From positions 1 through 64,000 of the forward strand of contig SFLE01000009.1 in NCBI GenBank assembly GCA_004553495.1: a stretch of DNA of 64,000 nucleotides, in the 5' to 3' direction. A program made the position numbers and the translations under genes. Source of the stretch: Clostridiales bacterium (GTDB lineage: Bacteria > Bacillota > Clostridia > Oscillospirales > Oscillospiraceae). Positions 1 through 7,927 of this stretch are shown one piece after another (position 1 is the first letter of the stretch; each line of letters begins with the position of its first letter). The notes under the pieces were generated by a model, which saw nothing but the letters and a program-made list of their open reading frames with translations, was not told where the DNA came from and did no database searches.

Positions 1-97
1 CACGATGGGCTCGGCTCTCTTTGAGAAGAAGTTCGTTGCCGACGGCAGCTTCCGCGATAACCTCAAGGCCGTTGCCGATTATATGGCTCAGAAGTAA
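1..97 (+). CDS. 3' end of a TIM-barrel (aldolase/HisA-like) protein, cut by the window edge
   Basis: The frame from base 2 encodes the last 31 residues of a protein and stops at TAA 95-97. Its sequence is identical, base for base, to the end of the complete TIM-barrel gene at 1315-1986: bases 1-99 equal 1890-1988. It is therefore either a second tandem copy of that gene, or an assembly overlap. The copy is followed at once by the flavin reductase-like gene. The function is not known; see the full-length copy. Confidence 0.75.
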   Translation, partial: TMGSALFEKKFVADGSFRDNLKAVADYMAQK

Positions 98-99
98 TA
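1..99 (+). repeat. 99-base exact direct repeat, copy 1 (copy 2 at 1890-1988)
   Basis: Bases 1-99 are identical to 1890-1988. The copies diverge at 100 versus 1989, just after the shared stop codon. The left limit cannot be seen because the repeat starts at the window edge. Copy 2 is followed directly by the middle of a permease reading frame, so the repeat marks a suspicious junction. Confidence 0.95.
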
Positions 100-176
100 T
101 CCGCCCGATTATGCTTGCATATTTTGCGTTTATAATGTAAAGTATGCAGCATAATCTGCGTTTGGAGGAAAATGCA

Positions 177-680
177 ATGAAGGAACTCACCATAGGTCAG
201 GCTCAGCGCATGACTGCGCCCGCGCCGTTTGCGCTGCTCGCATCGGCTGACAAGGACGGCAAGACCAATCTCATGGCGGTGTCGTGGTGGACATACCTCA
301 GCAACCGCCCGCCCAAGCTCGGCGCGTGCCTCAGCAACAAGGGCTACAGCGGCGGCAACATCCGCGAGGGCGGAGAGTTTGCGCTGTGCATAGTCGATGA
401 GGAGCTCAGCGAGGCTGCACTCAAGTGCGGCGGTTGCTCCGGCAGGGACACCGATAAGGCACAGCAGTTCGGCATCGAGCTCACGGATGCCAAGGTCGTA
501 ACGCCTAAGGTCGTCAAGGCGAGCAAGGTCATATTCGAGTGCAAGCTCGCGGAGGCTGTCGATATAGGCGACCACACCTTCTATGTTGCCGACATCGTTT
601 CCGTCTACGGCGACGAGGACAAAAAGCAGCTCTATGCCTACGATGGCTACGGCAGACTCGCAACGGCTATAGAGGGATAA
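177..680 (+). CDS. Flavin reductase-like (FMN-binding split-barrel) protein
   Basis: This 167-residue protein resembles the flavin reductase-like domain family, which binds FMN and reduces flavin or other acceptors with NAD(P)H. It opens with a strand rich in A, S and G (FALLASADKDGKTNLMAVSW), followed by the typical stretch about other molecules not being let in (LGACLSNKGYSGGNIREG) and a VSVYGDE-type C-terminal strand. The start at 177 is chosen because GGAGG lies 8 bases upstream; an in-frame ATG at 144 has no such site. The gene follows the truncated copy of the TIM-barrel gene and is closed by a hairpin terminator. The physiological acceptor cannot be told from sequence. Confidence 0.85.
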   Translation: MKELTIGQAQRMTAPAPFALLASADKDGKTNLMAVSWWTYLSNRPPKLGACLSNKGYSGGNIREGGEFALCIVDEELSEAALKCGGCSGRDTDKAQQFGIELTDAKVVTPKVVKASKVIFECKLAEAVDIGDHTFYVADIVSVYGDEDKKQLYAYDGYGRLATAIEG

Positions 681-690
681 CCCCACATTG

Positions 691-723
691 AAAAAACGGA
701 GTGCATCTGCACTCCGCTTTTTT
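691..723 (+). terminator. Rho-independent terminator after the flavin reductase-like gene
   Basis: A nine-pair stem (697-705 with 708-716) flanked by A6 on the left and T6 on the right follows the stop codon by about 10 bases. Confidence 0.85.
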
Positions 724-799
724 GGTGGCGCATTTCAGCATCTGCGGATACATCTATTGCGCCAGCCCGACCGGTGAGTACCGACGAAACCATCGCAGC

Positions 800-825
800 G
801 GGCGACCACTGGTCGCCCCTACAGT
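800..825 (+). repeat. REP-like palindrome (GGGCGACCA-C-TGGTCGCCC plus CTACAGT tail)
   Basis: A perfect 9-base palindrome with a single central base (800-818) is followed by CTACAGT. A nearly identical unit (one base different in the centre) occurs at 19439-19464 inside the REP-associated transposase gene, and a third related unit lies at 19268-19290 in reverse orientation. This makes it a probable REP element mobilised by that transposase family. Confidence 0.75.
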
Positions 826-1220
826 GTCACCGTAAGTGCGCGGCAATGTTCAACAGACAATCCTTCCAGCTCGCTGAACACCCCGCCTCCATTTACAAAA
901 GGGAGGCGATGGTGCAGCCGAGATCATACCCCTCTCAATGTTAAGAACCGATTGTGCAATTTTCATATAACAGATAGAGCCTTATTGTGAAAAAAGGCGA
1001 AACAGATGTAGGAAATAGCAAATATTTAGCGCAATTTTGTTAAAAATGCATCAAACTTTCGTGTAATAAAGTGTAAAAATTAACGCGGCGTTTTTGTGAA
1101 AAATGTAAAAATCGAATAAACGAAACGCGCATTTTAAAGCAAAAATGAGCGAAATGCGAAAGATGCGAAAAACATAGCTAACTCAAGCATTACGAGACAT
1201 TTTTGCGCGTGCATTTTTTG

Positions 1221-1249
1221 TTTACATTTGAAAAAAACTGAAATATTAT
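1221..1249 (+). promoter_or_regulatory. Putative sigma-A promoter of the TIM-barrel gene
   Basis: TTTACA (1221-1226) and TATTAT (1244-1249) are separated by 17 bases and lie 66 bases before the start codon, at the end of an AT-rich tract. Confidence 0.55.
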
Positions 1250-1314
1250 TATTTTCGTAAAAACCATCCGCGCCGTTTTGACGGGCGGAAAAAATCGAAA
1301 AGGAGCGAAAGAAA

Positions 1315-1986
1315 ATGAGACCTGAGATCATAATAATGCTGACACACCATGATGTAACGGTGAAGGACGCTGGCGAAGTGTTCGAGCAGTGCAAGGATCT
1401 GCCGGTAAAGTACTGGGGCTTTAAGAATGTCGGACTTCCGAAGGACGAGATGAAGAAGGTCGCGGGTGCGATGAAGGCGGCAGGCAAGACCACCTTCCTC
1501 GAGGTCGTCACCTATGACGAGGCAAGCTGCCTTGACGGCGCACAGACCGCAATAGACTGCGGCTTTGATTACCTCATGGGCACGGTTTACTACGACTCCG
1601 TAGCAAAGCTTCTGAAGGAAAACGGCATGGCATATCTTCCGTTTGTCGGCAAGGTATCGGGCAGCCCGAGCATCCTTGAGGGCACGAACGAGGAGATCAT
1701 CCAGAACGCGAAGGATCTCATGGCAAAGGGCATCAAGGGCTTTGACATTCTTGCTTACCGCCATGTAGTTGACGGCGAGAAGCTCGCACGCGAGTTCTGC
1801 GCTGCGATAGACGCCGAGATCTGCATAGCAGGCTCCATAAACAGCTTTGCGCGCATTGACACCATGTTCGACATCGGACCCTGGACCTTCACGATGGGCT
1901 CGGCTCTCTTTGAGAAGAAGTTCGTTGCCGACGGCAGCTTCCGCGATAACCTCAAGGCCGTTGCCGATTATATGGCTCAGAAGTAA
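1315..1986 (+). CDS. TIM-barrel protein of aldolase/HisA-like type, probable sugar-phosphate enzyme
   Basis: This 223-residue soluble protein has the alternating strand-helix pattern of a (beta/alpha)8 barrel. The repeated strand ends include IIIMLTHHDVT, WGFKNVG, FLEVVTY, YLMGTVYYD, GFDILAYRH and ICIAGSI; the last part (FTMGSALFEKKFV) looks like the phosphate-binding GS loop of HisA/KDPG-aldolase-like enzymes. I recognise it as a conserved uncharacterised family but cannot name its reaction. The start has AAGGAG 9 bases upstream. It sits upstream of a kinase, a glycerol-1-phosphate dehydrogenase-like enzyme and a phosphatase, which argues for sugar- or polyol-phosphate metabolism. Its last 99 bases are repeated at the window start. 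Confidence 0.7.
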   Translation: MRPEIIIMLTHHDVTVKDAGEVFEQCKDLPVKYWGFKNVGLPKDEMKKVAGAMKAAGKTTFLEVVTYDEASCLDGAQTAIDCGFDYLMGTVYYDSVAKLLKENGMAYLPFVGKVSGSPSILEGTNEEIIQNAKDLMAKGIKGFDILAYRHVVDGEKLAREFCAAIDAEICIAGSINSFARIDTMFDIGPWTFTMGSALFEKKFVADGSFRDNLKAVADYMAQK

Positions 1987-1988
1987 TA
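1890..1988 (+). repeat. 99-base exact direct repeat, copy 2
   Basis: Identical to bases 1-99. The permease reading frame begins at 1989, the first base after the repeat, without its own start codon. Confidence 0.95.
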
Positions 1989-3192
1989 GTGCGGTTATTT
2001 CCGGCAGCTACTACGGCTGGAACTACATCGCATCCGAAACCAACTTTACGGGCTGTCTCATAGCAATGGCTATAGCGATCCTGTTCTATGTTCCGTTTGC
2101 GTTCATGTTTGCAGAGCTCGCAACCGCCATCCCCAGCTCCGCAGGCCCCGCAGCTTACACCGAGAAGGCATTCGGCCGCGGCGCAGGCTTCTTCGCAGGC
2201 TTCAGCTATCTTGTTGAGTCCCTGTTCTGCACCCCCGGTATCTGCATTGCGGTCGGCGCATATGTACACACCCTGTTCCCCGTTGTTCCGGCAGTCGTTG
2301 CGTCCGTCGTTGCATACCTGATATTCCTGTTCATCAATATGCGCGGCATCGAGGCAGGTCAGGCTATCGGTCTTGTCGTCACCATCATCGGTGTTATCGG
2401 CGTTGTATTCTATGCCTGCGTTGGTCTGCCTCACGCAGACTTCAGCCTGCTCGGTAAGATGGGCGAGCTCGGCGGCGTAAAGGGCATCTTCGTTGCTATC
2501 CCCTACGCAGTGTGGTTCTTCCTCGCATTTGAGGCAGGCGGCATGGGCGCAGAGGAATGCAAGAACCCCTCCAAGGACATCCCCAAGGGCTTCATCGTCG
2601 GCATATTCACCCTGCTCGTTGGCGGCATGCTGATGCTCGTCACCACCTTCTCTCTCCTGCCCAAGGATGAGCTCCTCAAGAACGACGCACCTATCGCAAA
2701 TGTTATCAATCACCTGTTCGGTGAGGGCAGCGCAATGAGCATCGTATTTATCGTAATTGCGATGATAGGTCTTATCGCATCCCTTAACGGCATCATCATT
2801 GGTCAGTCCCGTCAGACCTACGCTCTGGCACGCTGCAAGTGCCTGCCCGGTTTCCTCGGCAAGCTCGACAAGAACGGCACCCCCATCAACGCTCTGCTCA
2901 CCACCTCCGTCATCGGTATCGTCCTGACCCTCATCGGCTCTGTTGATGTTATCGTTGTCATCGCCGGTATCGGTTCTGCGTTCATGGCACTGTGCTGCTT
3001 CGCATCCTGGATCAAGCTCGGCAAGGATCAGAAGGATATGCCTCGTCCCTACAAGTGCCCGAAGTGGCTCGGCTACCTTGGCGTTCCGTTCTGCATCATC
3101 GTTGCGGCAGCTTCGTCGTGGCGATCATCTACTACGCGGCAGTATGCAAGAAGAAGAACGGTACCTTCCTCGTTGAGCCGGAAGATCAGTGA
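1989..3192 (+). pseudogene. APC-superfamily permease (ethanolamine/amino acid type), 5'-truncated and frameshifted near its 3' end
   Basis: The frame opens directly with AVISGSYYGWNY, which matches the first-helix consensus of ethanolamine-permease-like APC transporters, but the roughly 20-25 residues that should precede it and a start codon are missing. The rest has about ten hydrophobic segments and the ELATAIPSSAGPAAYTEKAF region typical of the family. Near 3108 the frame shifts: reading on in frame gives an alien tail, whereas adding one G gives VAAGFVVAIIYYAAVCKKK and a natural end at 3192. Both lesions could be assembly errors rather than true decay. If intact in the cell it would import an amine, amino acid or similar substrate for the downstream genes. 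Confidence 0.75.
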
Positions 3193-3229
3193 TATTTAAG
3201 CAACCAATATTATAAGTAATCATAACGCC

Positions 3230-3261
3230 ATAGCGGCATCGTCAAATGGCGGTGCCGCTAT
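3230..3261 (+). promoter_or_regulatory. Intercistronic hairpin between permease and kinase
   Basis: A nine-base perfect stem (ATAGCGGCA with TGCCGCTAT, 3230-3238 and 3253-3261) lies in the 92-base gap and is followed by TTGTC rather than a long T run. It may be an mRNA-processing or partial termination element. Confidence 0.45.
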
Positions 3262-3284
3262 TGTCTTAACAAAGGAGCTATCAT

Positions 3285-4778
3285 ATGAGTTATGTAATAG
3301 GCGTAGACCTTGGCACACAGTCTCTCAAGGGACTGCTTGTCGATCCCCAGGGCAAGATAGTCGCCGAGGCGACCTGCGCGCACGATCCCATATACCCCAA
3401 TCCCGGCTGGGCAGAGCAGCCCGTTGAGGATTACCTGCACTCGTTCACTACCGTTATAAAGCAGCTCGTTGCCGAGTCCGGCGTGGACCCCTCCGAGATA
3501 GGCACCATCGGCATGGACGCGATAAACGACTCCGTTATCGCAGCCGACGAAAACGGCAATGCGCTCAGCAACTGCATCATCTGGCTTGACCGCCGCGCCG
3601 AGGCCGAGACCGCCGAGATCGCAAAGATCGTCGATCCCGCGCGCGTTTTTGAGGTGTCGGGTCTTAACCTCGACTCCACCCACACTGCGGCAAAGATGCT
3701 GTGGATAAAGAAGAACCTTCCCGAGGTGTACGCGAAGGCAAAGTACCTGCTGAATGTTGACAGCTATATGGTATACTGGATGACCGGCTCTGCCGCCGTT
3801 GACTATGCGCAGGCATCGGCATCCATGATATACAATGTCGCGGAGAAAACATGGTCGCCCGAGATGGCGAAGGTGTTTGACCTCGATCCCGCGCTTCTGG
3901 GCACTCTCTGCAAGGCGGAGACCATAGTCGGCACTCTCACCGAGCCCGCTGCACACCGCCTCGGTCTCACGACAAAGACAAAGGTAATCTGCGGCACAGG
4001 CGACGAGCACAGCGCCTGCCTCGGCTCCGGTCTTGTAAAGCCGGGCATGGTCTGCGATATAACCGGCACCGCGGAGCCCGTTGCGGGAACCTCCGACAAG
4101 CCCGTTTTCGATAAGAAGGGCCTTGTTGAGACCCACCATTCCGCCGACTCCCGTCTGTGGCTCATCGAAAACCCCGGCTTCGTATCCGGCGGCTCGACCA
4201 GATGGTATAAGGACACCGTTCTGCGTCTGCCGAACTATGATCTCATGAACACTCAGGCAAAGCGCAGCCCCATCGGCTCGAACGGCATAACCTTCCTGCC
4301 GTGCATGGGCGGCGCAATGACCCCGACATGGAACGGCTGCGCACGCGGCACCTTCACCGGCCTCACGCTCAGCCACACCCTCGACGATATGTCCCGCGCG
4401 GTGTTCGAGGGCATTTCCTTCGGACTGAAGGACAATGTTGACCGCTTCGAGGAGATCGGCATGGACTGCTCGAGCGTCCGCATAGTCGGCGGCTCGACAA
4501 AGTCTCCGTTCTGGTGCCAGATGAAGGCGGATGTCCTCGGCAAGCCCCTTGTCGCTACAAAGAACCCCGAGGGTGCCGCCATCGGCGCTGCGATGCTGGC
4601 ATCCGTCGCTGAGGGCAACTTTGCAAACCTTGACGAGGCAGCCGAGGCGATGGTCGAGCTTGGCGCGACCTACGAGCCGGATCTGAGCAAAAAGGCGGCC
4701 TACGACGAGGCATATGCCCGCTACTACGAGTGCTACTACACCATGGAGCCGTTTTTCAACAAGTACTACAAAGCATAA
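3285..4778 (+). CDS. FGGY-family carbohydrate kinase (xylulokinase-like)
   Basis: The 497-residue length and order of motifs fit the FGGY kinases, which phosphorylate sugars or polyols with ATP in the cytoplasm. The N-terminal phosphate loop reads VDLGTQSLKG, the middle has IIWLDRRAEAE and GTGDEHSACLG, and the C-terminal domain contains GGSTKSPFWCQMKADVLG followed by the GAAIGAAMLA adenosine-binding region. The start has AAAGGAG 8 bases upstream. The substrate is not evident; the downstream AraM-like dehydrogenase and upstream TIM-barrel enzyme suggest a pentose, tetritol or pentitol route rather than glycerol itself. Confidence 0.9.
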   Translation: MSYVIGVDLGTQSLKGLLVDPQGKIVAEATCAHDPIYPNPGWAEQPVEDYLHSFTTVIKQLVAESGVDPSEIGTIGMDAINDSVIAADENGNALSNCIIWLDRRAEAETAEIAKIVDPARVFEVSGLNLDSTHTAAKMLWIKKNLPEVYAKAKYLLNVDSYMVYWMTGSAAVDYAQASASMIYNVAEKTWSPEMAKVFDLDPALLGTLCKAETIVGTLTEPAAHRLGLTTKTKVICGTGDEHSACLGSGLVKPGMVCDITGTAEPVAGTSDKPVFDKKGLVETHHSADSRLWLIENPGFVSGGSTRWYKDTVLRLPNYDLMNTQAKRSPIGSNGITFLPCMGGAMTPTWNGCARGTFTGLTLSHTLDDMSRAVFEGISFGLKDNVDRFEEIGMDCSSVRIVGGSTKSPFWCQMKADVLGKPLVATKNPEGAAIGAAMLASVAEGNFANLDEAAEAMVELGATYEPDLSKKAAYDEAYARYYECYYTMEPFFNKYYKA

Positions 4779-4796
4779 AAAAGGAAGTATGTAAAA

Positions 4797-6242
4797 ATGC
4801 TTGATAATCGTTTGATAGAAGCCGACGCAACTAAGCTCGATGAGCTTCGGGAGATACTCAAGGCACAGAAAAACTCCGACAAGCTGTGCGGTATCGGCAT
4901 GAAGGAGATACATATCGAGCACGGCGCGGCAAAGAAGGTCTGCGATGCCGTCAAGAGTCTCACGGACGGCAAAAAAGTGCTTATGGTCACAGGTCCCACC
5001 GAAATAGTCGATGTGGACGGCAAAAATGTCAAGGAAACGGTCAAGGCTTACCTCGACGAGCAGTACGATGTCGAATGGCTCGTTATCAGCGAGCCGGACA
5101 GCATAGTTCACGCAACTCCCGAAAATGCCGCAAAGATACAGGCGCATTTCGAGGGCAAGGATGCCGTGGTCGGCATAGGCGGCGGCACGATCTGCGATCT
5201 GTGCAAGTATTCAACGCATTATTATGACCCCGACAACGAGCTTCCCCTCGTTATCGTTCAGACCGCTCTGTCGGTAAACGCTTTCTCCGACGACTCCTCG
5301 GTCATGCTCATAAACGGCGTTAAGCGCACCGTTCACTCGCGCTACCCGCTCATCCTCATCATAGACCTCGACATCGTTGCGGCGGCTCCCGCCGAGATGA
5401 ATGTCAGCGGCTACGGCGACCTTATAGCGACATGGACGGCGCCAGTTGACTGGTATCTGGGCAATGTCCTCGGCATGGGACAGAATTTCCACACCGCGCC
5501 GTCGGATATGATAAGAACTCAGTGCGACCGCCTGCTCGAAAACTCCGAAAAGCTCGCGGCGGGCGATGCCAAGACCATCGGCGAGCTTGCAAATGTTCTG
5601 ACCCTCAGCGGTCTTTCCATGGGACTTGCAAACGAAAGCTCTCCCGCATCCGGCTCCGAGCATGTCATGAGTCACCTCATCGACATGGCGTCCGGCGTGC
5701 GCAAGACCGGCATCTGCTACCACGGCACTCAGGTCGCGGTCTCCGGCATAATGTCCGAGATGATCTGGGACTGGCTCCTCAACGAGTTTGACCCGAAGAA
5801 GGTCGATCTCGACAAGTGCTATCCGAGCTTTGAGGAAATGGAGCCACGCGTAAAGGCTGCGTTTGACTGGCTCGACAACACCCACAACGCGGCAAACGAG
5901 TGCTGGGCGGACTATCAGAAGAAGCTTCAGCGCTGGCACGATCATCAGGCGGAGTTCAAGGCATTCCTTGAAAACTTCGAGGAGTTCAAAGAGACAGTTG
6001 CACCGTGGGTCAAAAAGCCGGAGTATATATCCGACCGTATGCACGCGGCAAACGCTCCGACCCGCTATTCAAAGCTCAACTTCCCCGTGGACGAAAAGAC
6101 CGTCCGCTGGGCTATCACGAACTGTCACCTTATGCGCAACCGCTTCTCGGTCATCGACCTGCTGCACTTCACCGGCTTCTGGACGGATGAGTTCGTGCAG
6201 AGCCTCATAGACCGTGCGGAAGCGATGGATGCCGGACTATGA
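4797..6242 (+). CDS. araM: sn-Glycerol-1-phosphate dehydrogenase-like protein (AraM/EgsA family)
   Basis: This 481-residue protein belongs to the dehydroquinate-synthase/iron alcohol dehydrogenase fold. It shows the nucleotide-binding VVGIGGGTICDLCKY, the VQTALSVNAFSDDSS segment, and the metal-binding ESSPASGSEHVMSHLIDM followed by ICYHGTQVAVS, matching the AraM/glycerol-1-phosphate dehydrogenase group. Characterised members reduce dihydroxyacetone phosphate to glycerol-1-phosphate with NAD(P)H, but related proteins act on other polyol phosphates. It starts 18 bases after the kinase and its stop overlaps the next start by 4 bases (ATGA), so the three genes are translationally coupled. The C-terminal region after residue 400 is longer than in minimal EgsA. 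Confidence 0.85.
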   Translation: MLDNRLIEADATKLDELREILKAQKNSDKLCGIGMKEIHIEHGAAKKVCDAVKSLTDGKKVLMVTGPTEIVDVDGKNVKETVKAYLDEQYDVEWLVISEPDSIVHATPENAAKIQAHFEGKDAVVGIGGGTICDLCKYSTHYYDPDNELPLVIVQTALSVNAFSDDSSVMLINGVKRTVHSRYPLILIIDLDIVAAAPAEMNVSGYGDLIATWTAPVDWYLGNVLGMGQNFHTAPSDMIRTQCDRLLENSEKLAAGDAKTIGELANVLTLSGLSMGLANESSPASGSEHVMSHLIDMASGVRKTGICYHGTQVAVSGIMSEMIWDWLLNEFDPKKVDLDKCYPSFEEMEPRVKAAFDWLDNTHNAANECWADYQKKLQRWHDHQAEFKAFLENFEEFKETVAPWVKKPEYISDRMHAANAPTRYSKLNFPVDEKTVRWAITNCHLMRNRFSVIDLLHFTGFWTDEFVQSLIDRAEAMDAGL

Positions 6243-7045
6243 GCTATAGTCCCGACAGTCTGCTCGAAGGGCAGATAAATGCCCGTGACCTCGGCGGTAT
6301 AAAAGCCTTTGACGGCGCGCATATCGCCAAAAACAGACTTGTCAGATCCGGCGAGCTCTCGAAAGCTACGGACCGCGACCTTTTGACGCTGACCCACATA
6401 AGGCTGAAAACGGTCGTCGATCTCCGCAGCGATCCCGAGATCGCCCTGAAACCGGACAGACTGCCGGACGGTGTGCTCACGGTGCACTGTCCGGTGGTGT
6501 CCGACCTTGTGCCGGGCATAACGCGCGAGTCGGTCGAGGATCCCTACGACGGGCTCAAGCGCGCCGATTATGCCGCCGACCTCAAAGCCGGCGGCAAGGC
6601 GAAAATGCGCTCGCTATATCCGATACTGGTCGAAAGCGACAATGCAGTACGCCAGTACCGCAGATTTTTCGAGACGGTGCTCGGAAATGCCGACGGTGCG
6701 CTCCTGTTTCACTGTGCGATGGGAAAAGACAGGGCAGGAGCCGCCGCGGCATTGCTGATGTACGCGCTCGGAGTGAGCATGCAGGATATTATGTCCGACT
6801 ACATGTACACCGGTATCCGCTGTGCGGAGAAGATCCGCCGCGATACCGAGGCGTGCAGAGAGCTGACCGACGACGATGCTCTCATACAGGAGATATTCTG
6901 GCTCAACACCACCGACGAAAGCTACCTTGAGGCAATGTTTGAAAGCTGCAGGGAGCAGTGCGGCAGCGTTGACAGGTTTCTTGAGCAAAGGCTCGGCTTA
7001 ACGCCAGAAAAGCTTGCAAAGCTCAGAGATCAATATCTCGAATAA
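6239..7045 (+). CDS. Tyrosine-phosphatase-like protein (Y_phosphatase3 type)
   Basis: This 268-residue protein has the Cys-based phosphatase loop HCAMGKDRAG near residue 160 (C-x5-R with the GKDR variant) and the N-terminal INARDLGGIKA that characterises the Y_phosphatase3 family. A VVDLRSDPE strand lies near residue 60. Members dephosphorylate phosphotyrosine or small phosphorylated substrates, including phosphoinositides and sugar phosphates. The ATG overlaps the stop of the araM-like gene, which suggests that here it serves the sugar-phosphate pathway. A strong terminator follows 5 bases downstream. Confidence 0.85.
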   Translation: MSYSPDSLLEGQINARDLGGIKAFDGAHIAKNRLVRSGELSKATDRDLLTLTHIRLKTVVDLRSDPEIALKPDRLPDGVLTVHCPVVSDLVPGITRESVEDPYDGLKRADYAADLKAGGKAKMRSLYPILVESDNAVRQYRRFFETVLGNADGALLFHCAMGKDRAGAAAALLMYALGVSMQDIMSDYMYTGIRCAEKIRRDTEACRELTDDDALIQEIFWLNTTDESYLEAMFESCREQCGSVDRFLEQRLGLTPEKLAKLRDQYLE

Positions 7046-7078
7046 AAAACAGGCATTCATTTGAATGCCTGCTTTTTT
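7044..7078. terminator. Bidirectional terminator between the phosphatase and binding-protein genes
   Basis: A ten-pair stem (7050-7059 with 7062-7071) is bordered by A6 and T6. It serves the plus-strand sugar operon and overlaps the stop of the convergent minus-strand ABC operon. Confidence 0.9.
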
Positions 7079-7859
7079 AATGTGTATTAAAGTATTCGAC
7101 CGCTGCATCCGTTGTGAGGATGAGATCGCATTTGCCGTTGTCGAGGGCGTTAAAATAATCCGTTGCGCCGCCGCTCACGCGGGTTATCTGACCCAGCTTT
7201 CGGTTAACGGAGCTGTTCTCTTCGAGAAGATCGAGCGCATACTGCGTTGTGCCGATGTAAAGCTGCTTATCGCGTATCGAACTGCTGTCGGTGCCTTTTG
7301 CGGCGAGCACGGCATCAGTGGACATATAGGTCACAAGGATGGTGTATTTATCCGACTGAGCGTCCAGCATAACGCCGCCCCACGCGCAGTCGATGTTGCC
7401 GGAGTTTAGCTCAACAAACGCGTCCTCGGAGTGTATCGGCTGTATCTTCAGCACCCAGCCGAGGCGCTCGCACACCGCCTGAGCCAGTTCAATGTCAAAG
7501 CCGATGTATTCCTCGCCGCTCTGGAATGCCAGCGGCGCCGAGTCGAGGTCAACGCCTATTATGAATGTGCGCGGCTCGATATAGCCGAGATCGTCCAGCG
7601 CGTTTTTCTTCGATGGGAAGTCAACGGCGCTGTCGCTTCCAAACCACTTGCGGCTGAGGTCGTCTATGGTGCCCTCGTAGGAGAGCGTTCGCAGGGCGCG
7701 GTCTATGTAGTGATATGTAGAGTCGCCGTTTCTAAAGCCTATCGAATAGTCCTGCCGCCCGAGCGATTTCACCGCTTTATATTTTCCGCTGCTGCCGCAG
7801 GCGCACATGGTAAGTGCCAGTGCCGCAGCCAGCAGTATGCAGACAAGCCGTTTTTTCAT
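7077..7859 (-). CDS. Amino acid ABC transporter substrate-binding lipoprotein, apparently circularly permuted
   Basis: This 260-residue protein has a lipoprotein signal ending at Cys21 (LTMCAC). Residues about 27-75 (YSIGFRNGD, then YEGTIDDLSRKWFGSD) match the extreme C-terminal segment of family 3 binding proteins. Only afterwards, from about residue 97, does the normal N-terminal lobe start (FIIGVDLDSAPLAF, EYIGFDIELAQAVCERLGW), and the protein ends at CDLILTTDAAVEYF, just where that C-terminal segment should follow. So the last structural piece has been moved to the front. It is the last gene of the amino acid transporter operon, 68 bases after the racemase, and may be a second receptor for the same permease. 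Confidence 0.8.
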   Translation of the reverse strand: MKKRLVCILLAAALALTMCACGSSGKYKAVKSLGRQDYSIGFRNGDSTYHYIDRALRTLSYEGTIDDLSRKWFGSDSAVDFPSKKNALDDLGYIEPRTFIIGVDLDSAPLAFQSGEEYIGFDIELAQAVCERLGWVLKIQPIHSEDAFVELNSGNIDCAWGGVMLDAQSDKYTILVTYMSTDAVLAAKGTDSSSIRDKQLYIGTTQYALDLLEENSSVNRKLGQITRVSGGATDYFNALDNGKCDLILTTDAAVEYFNTH

Positions 7860-7927
7860 CAGGGTCTACCGCCTTTCAGAGAGATGATACCCTCGGATGA
7901 CAAGGATACCTGATAAATGTTAAAAAA

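Larger units (their letters stand above)
681..1314. other. 634-base gene-free region: terminator, REP palindrome, inverted repeat, then AT-rich promoter region
   Basis: No convincing coding sequence is seen. After the terminator comes a GC-rich stretch (about 730-930) with a REP-like palindrome at 800-818 and a 7-base inverted repeat (884-890 with 902-908). From about 945 the composition changes to strongly AT-rich with many A and T runs up to the promoter at 1221-1249. The AT-rich part may hold upstream activating sequence for the sugar-phosphate operon; I see no recognisable riboswitch in it. Confidence 0.6.

Noticed and set aside
3258..5147. A 629-codon open frame on the minus strand opposite the kinase and AraM-like genes
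   Set aside because: It is the antisense shadow of two well-supported genes and has no ribosome site, domain or sensible composition.
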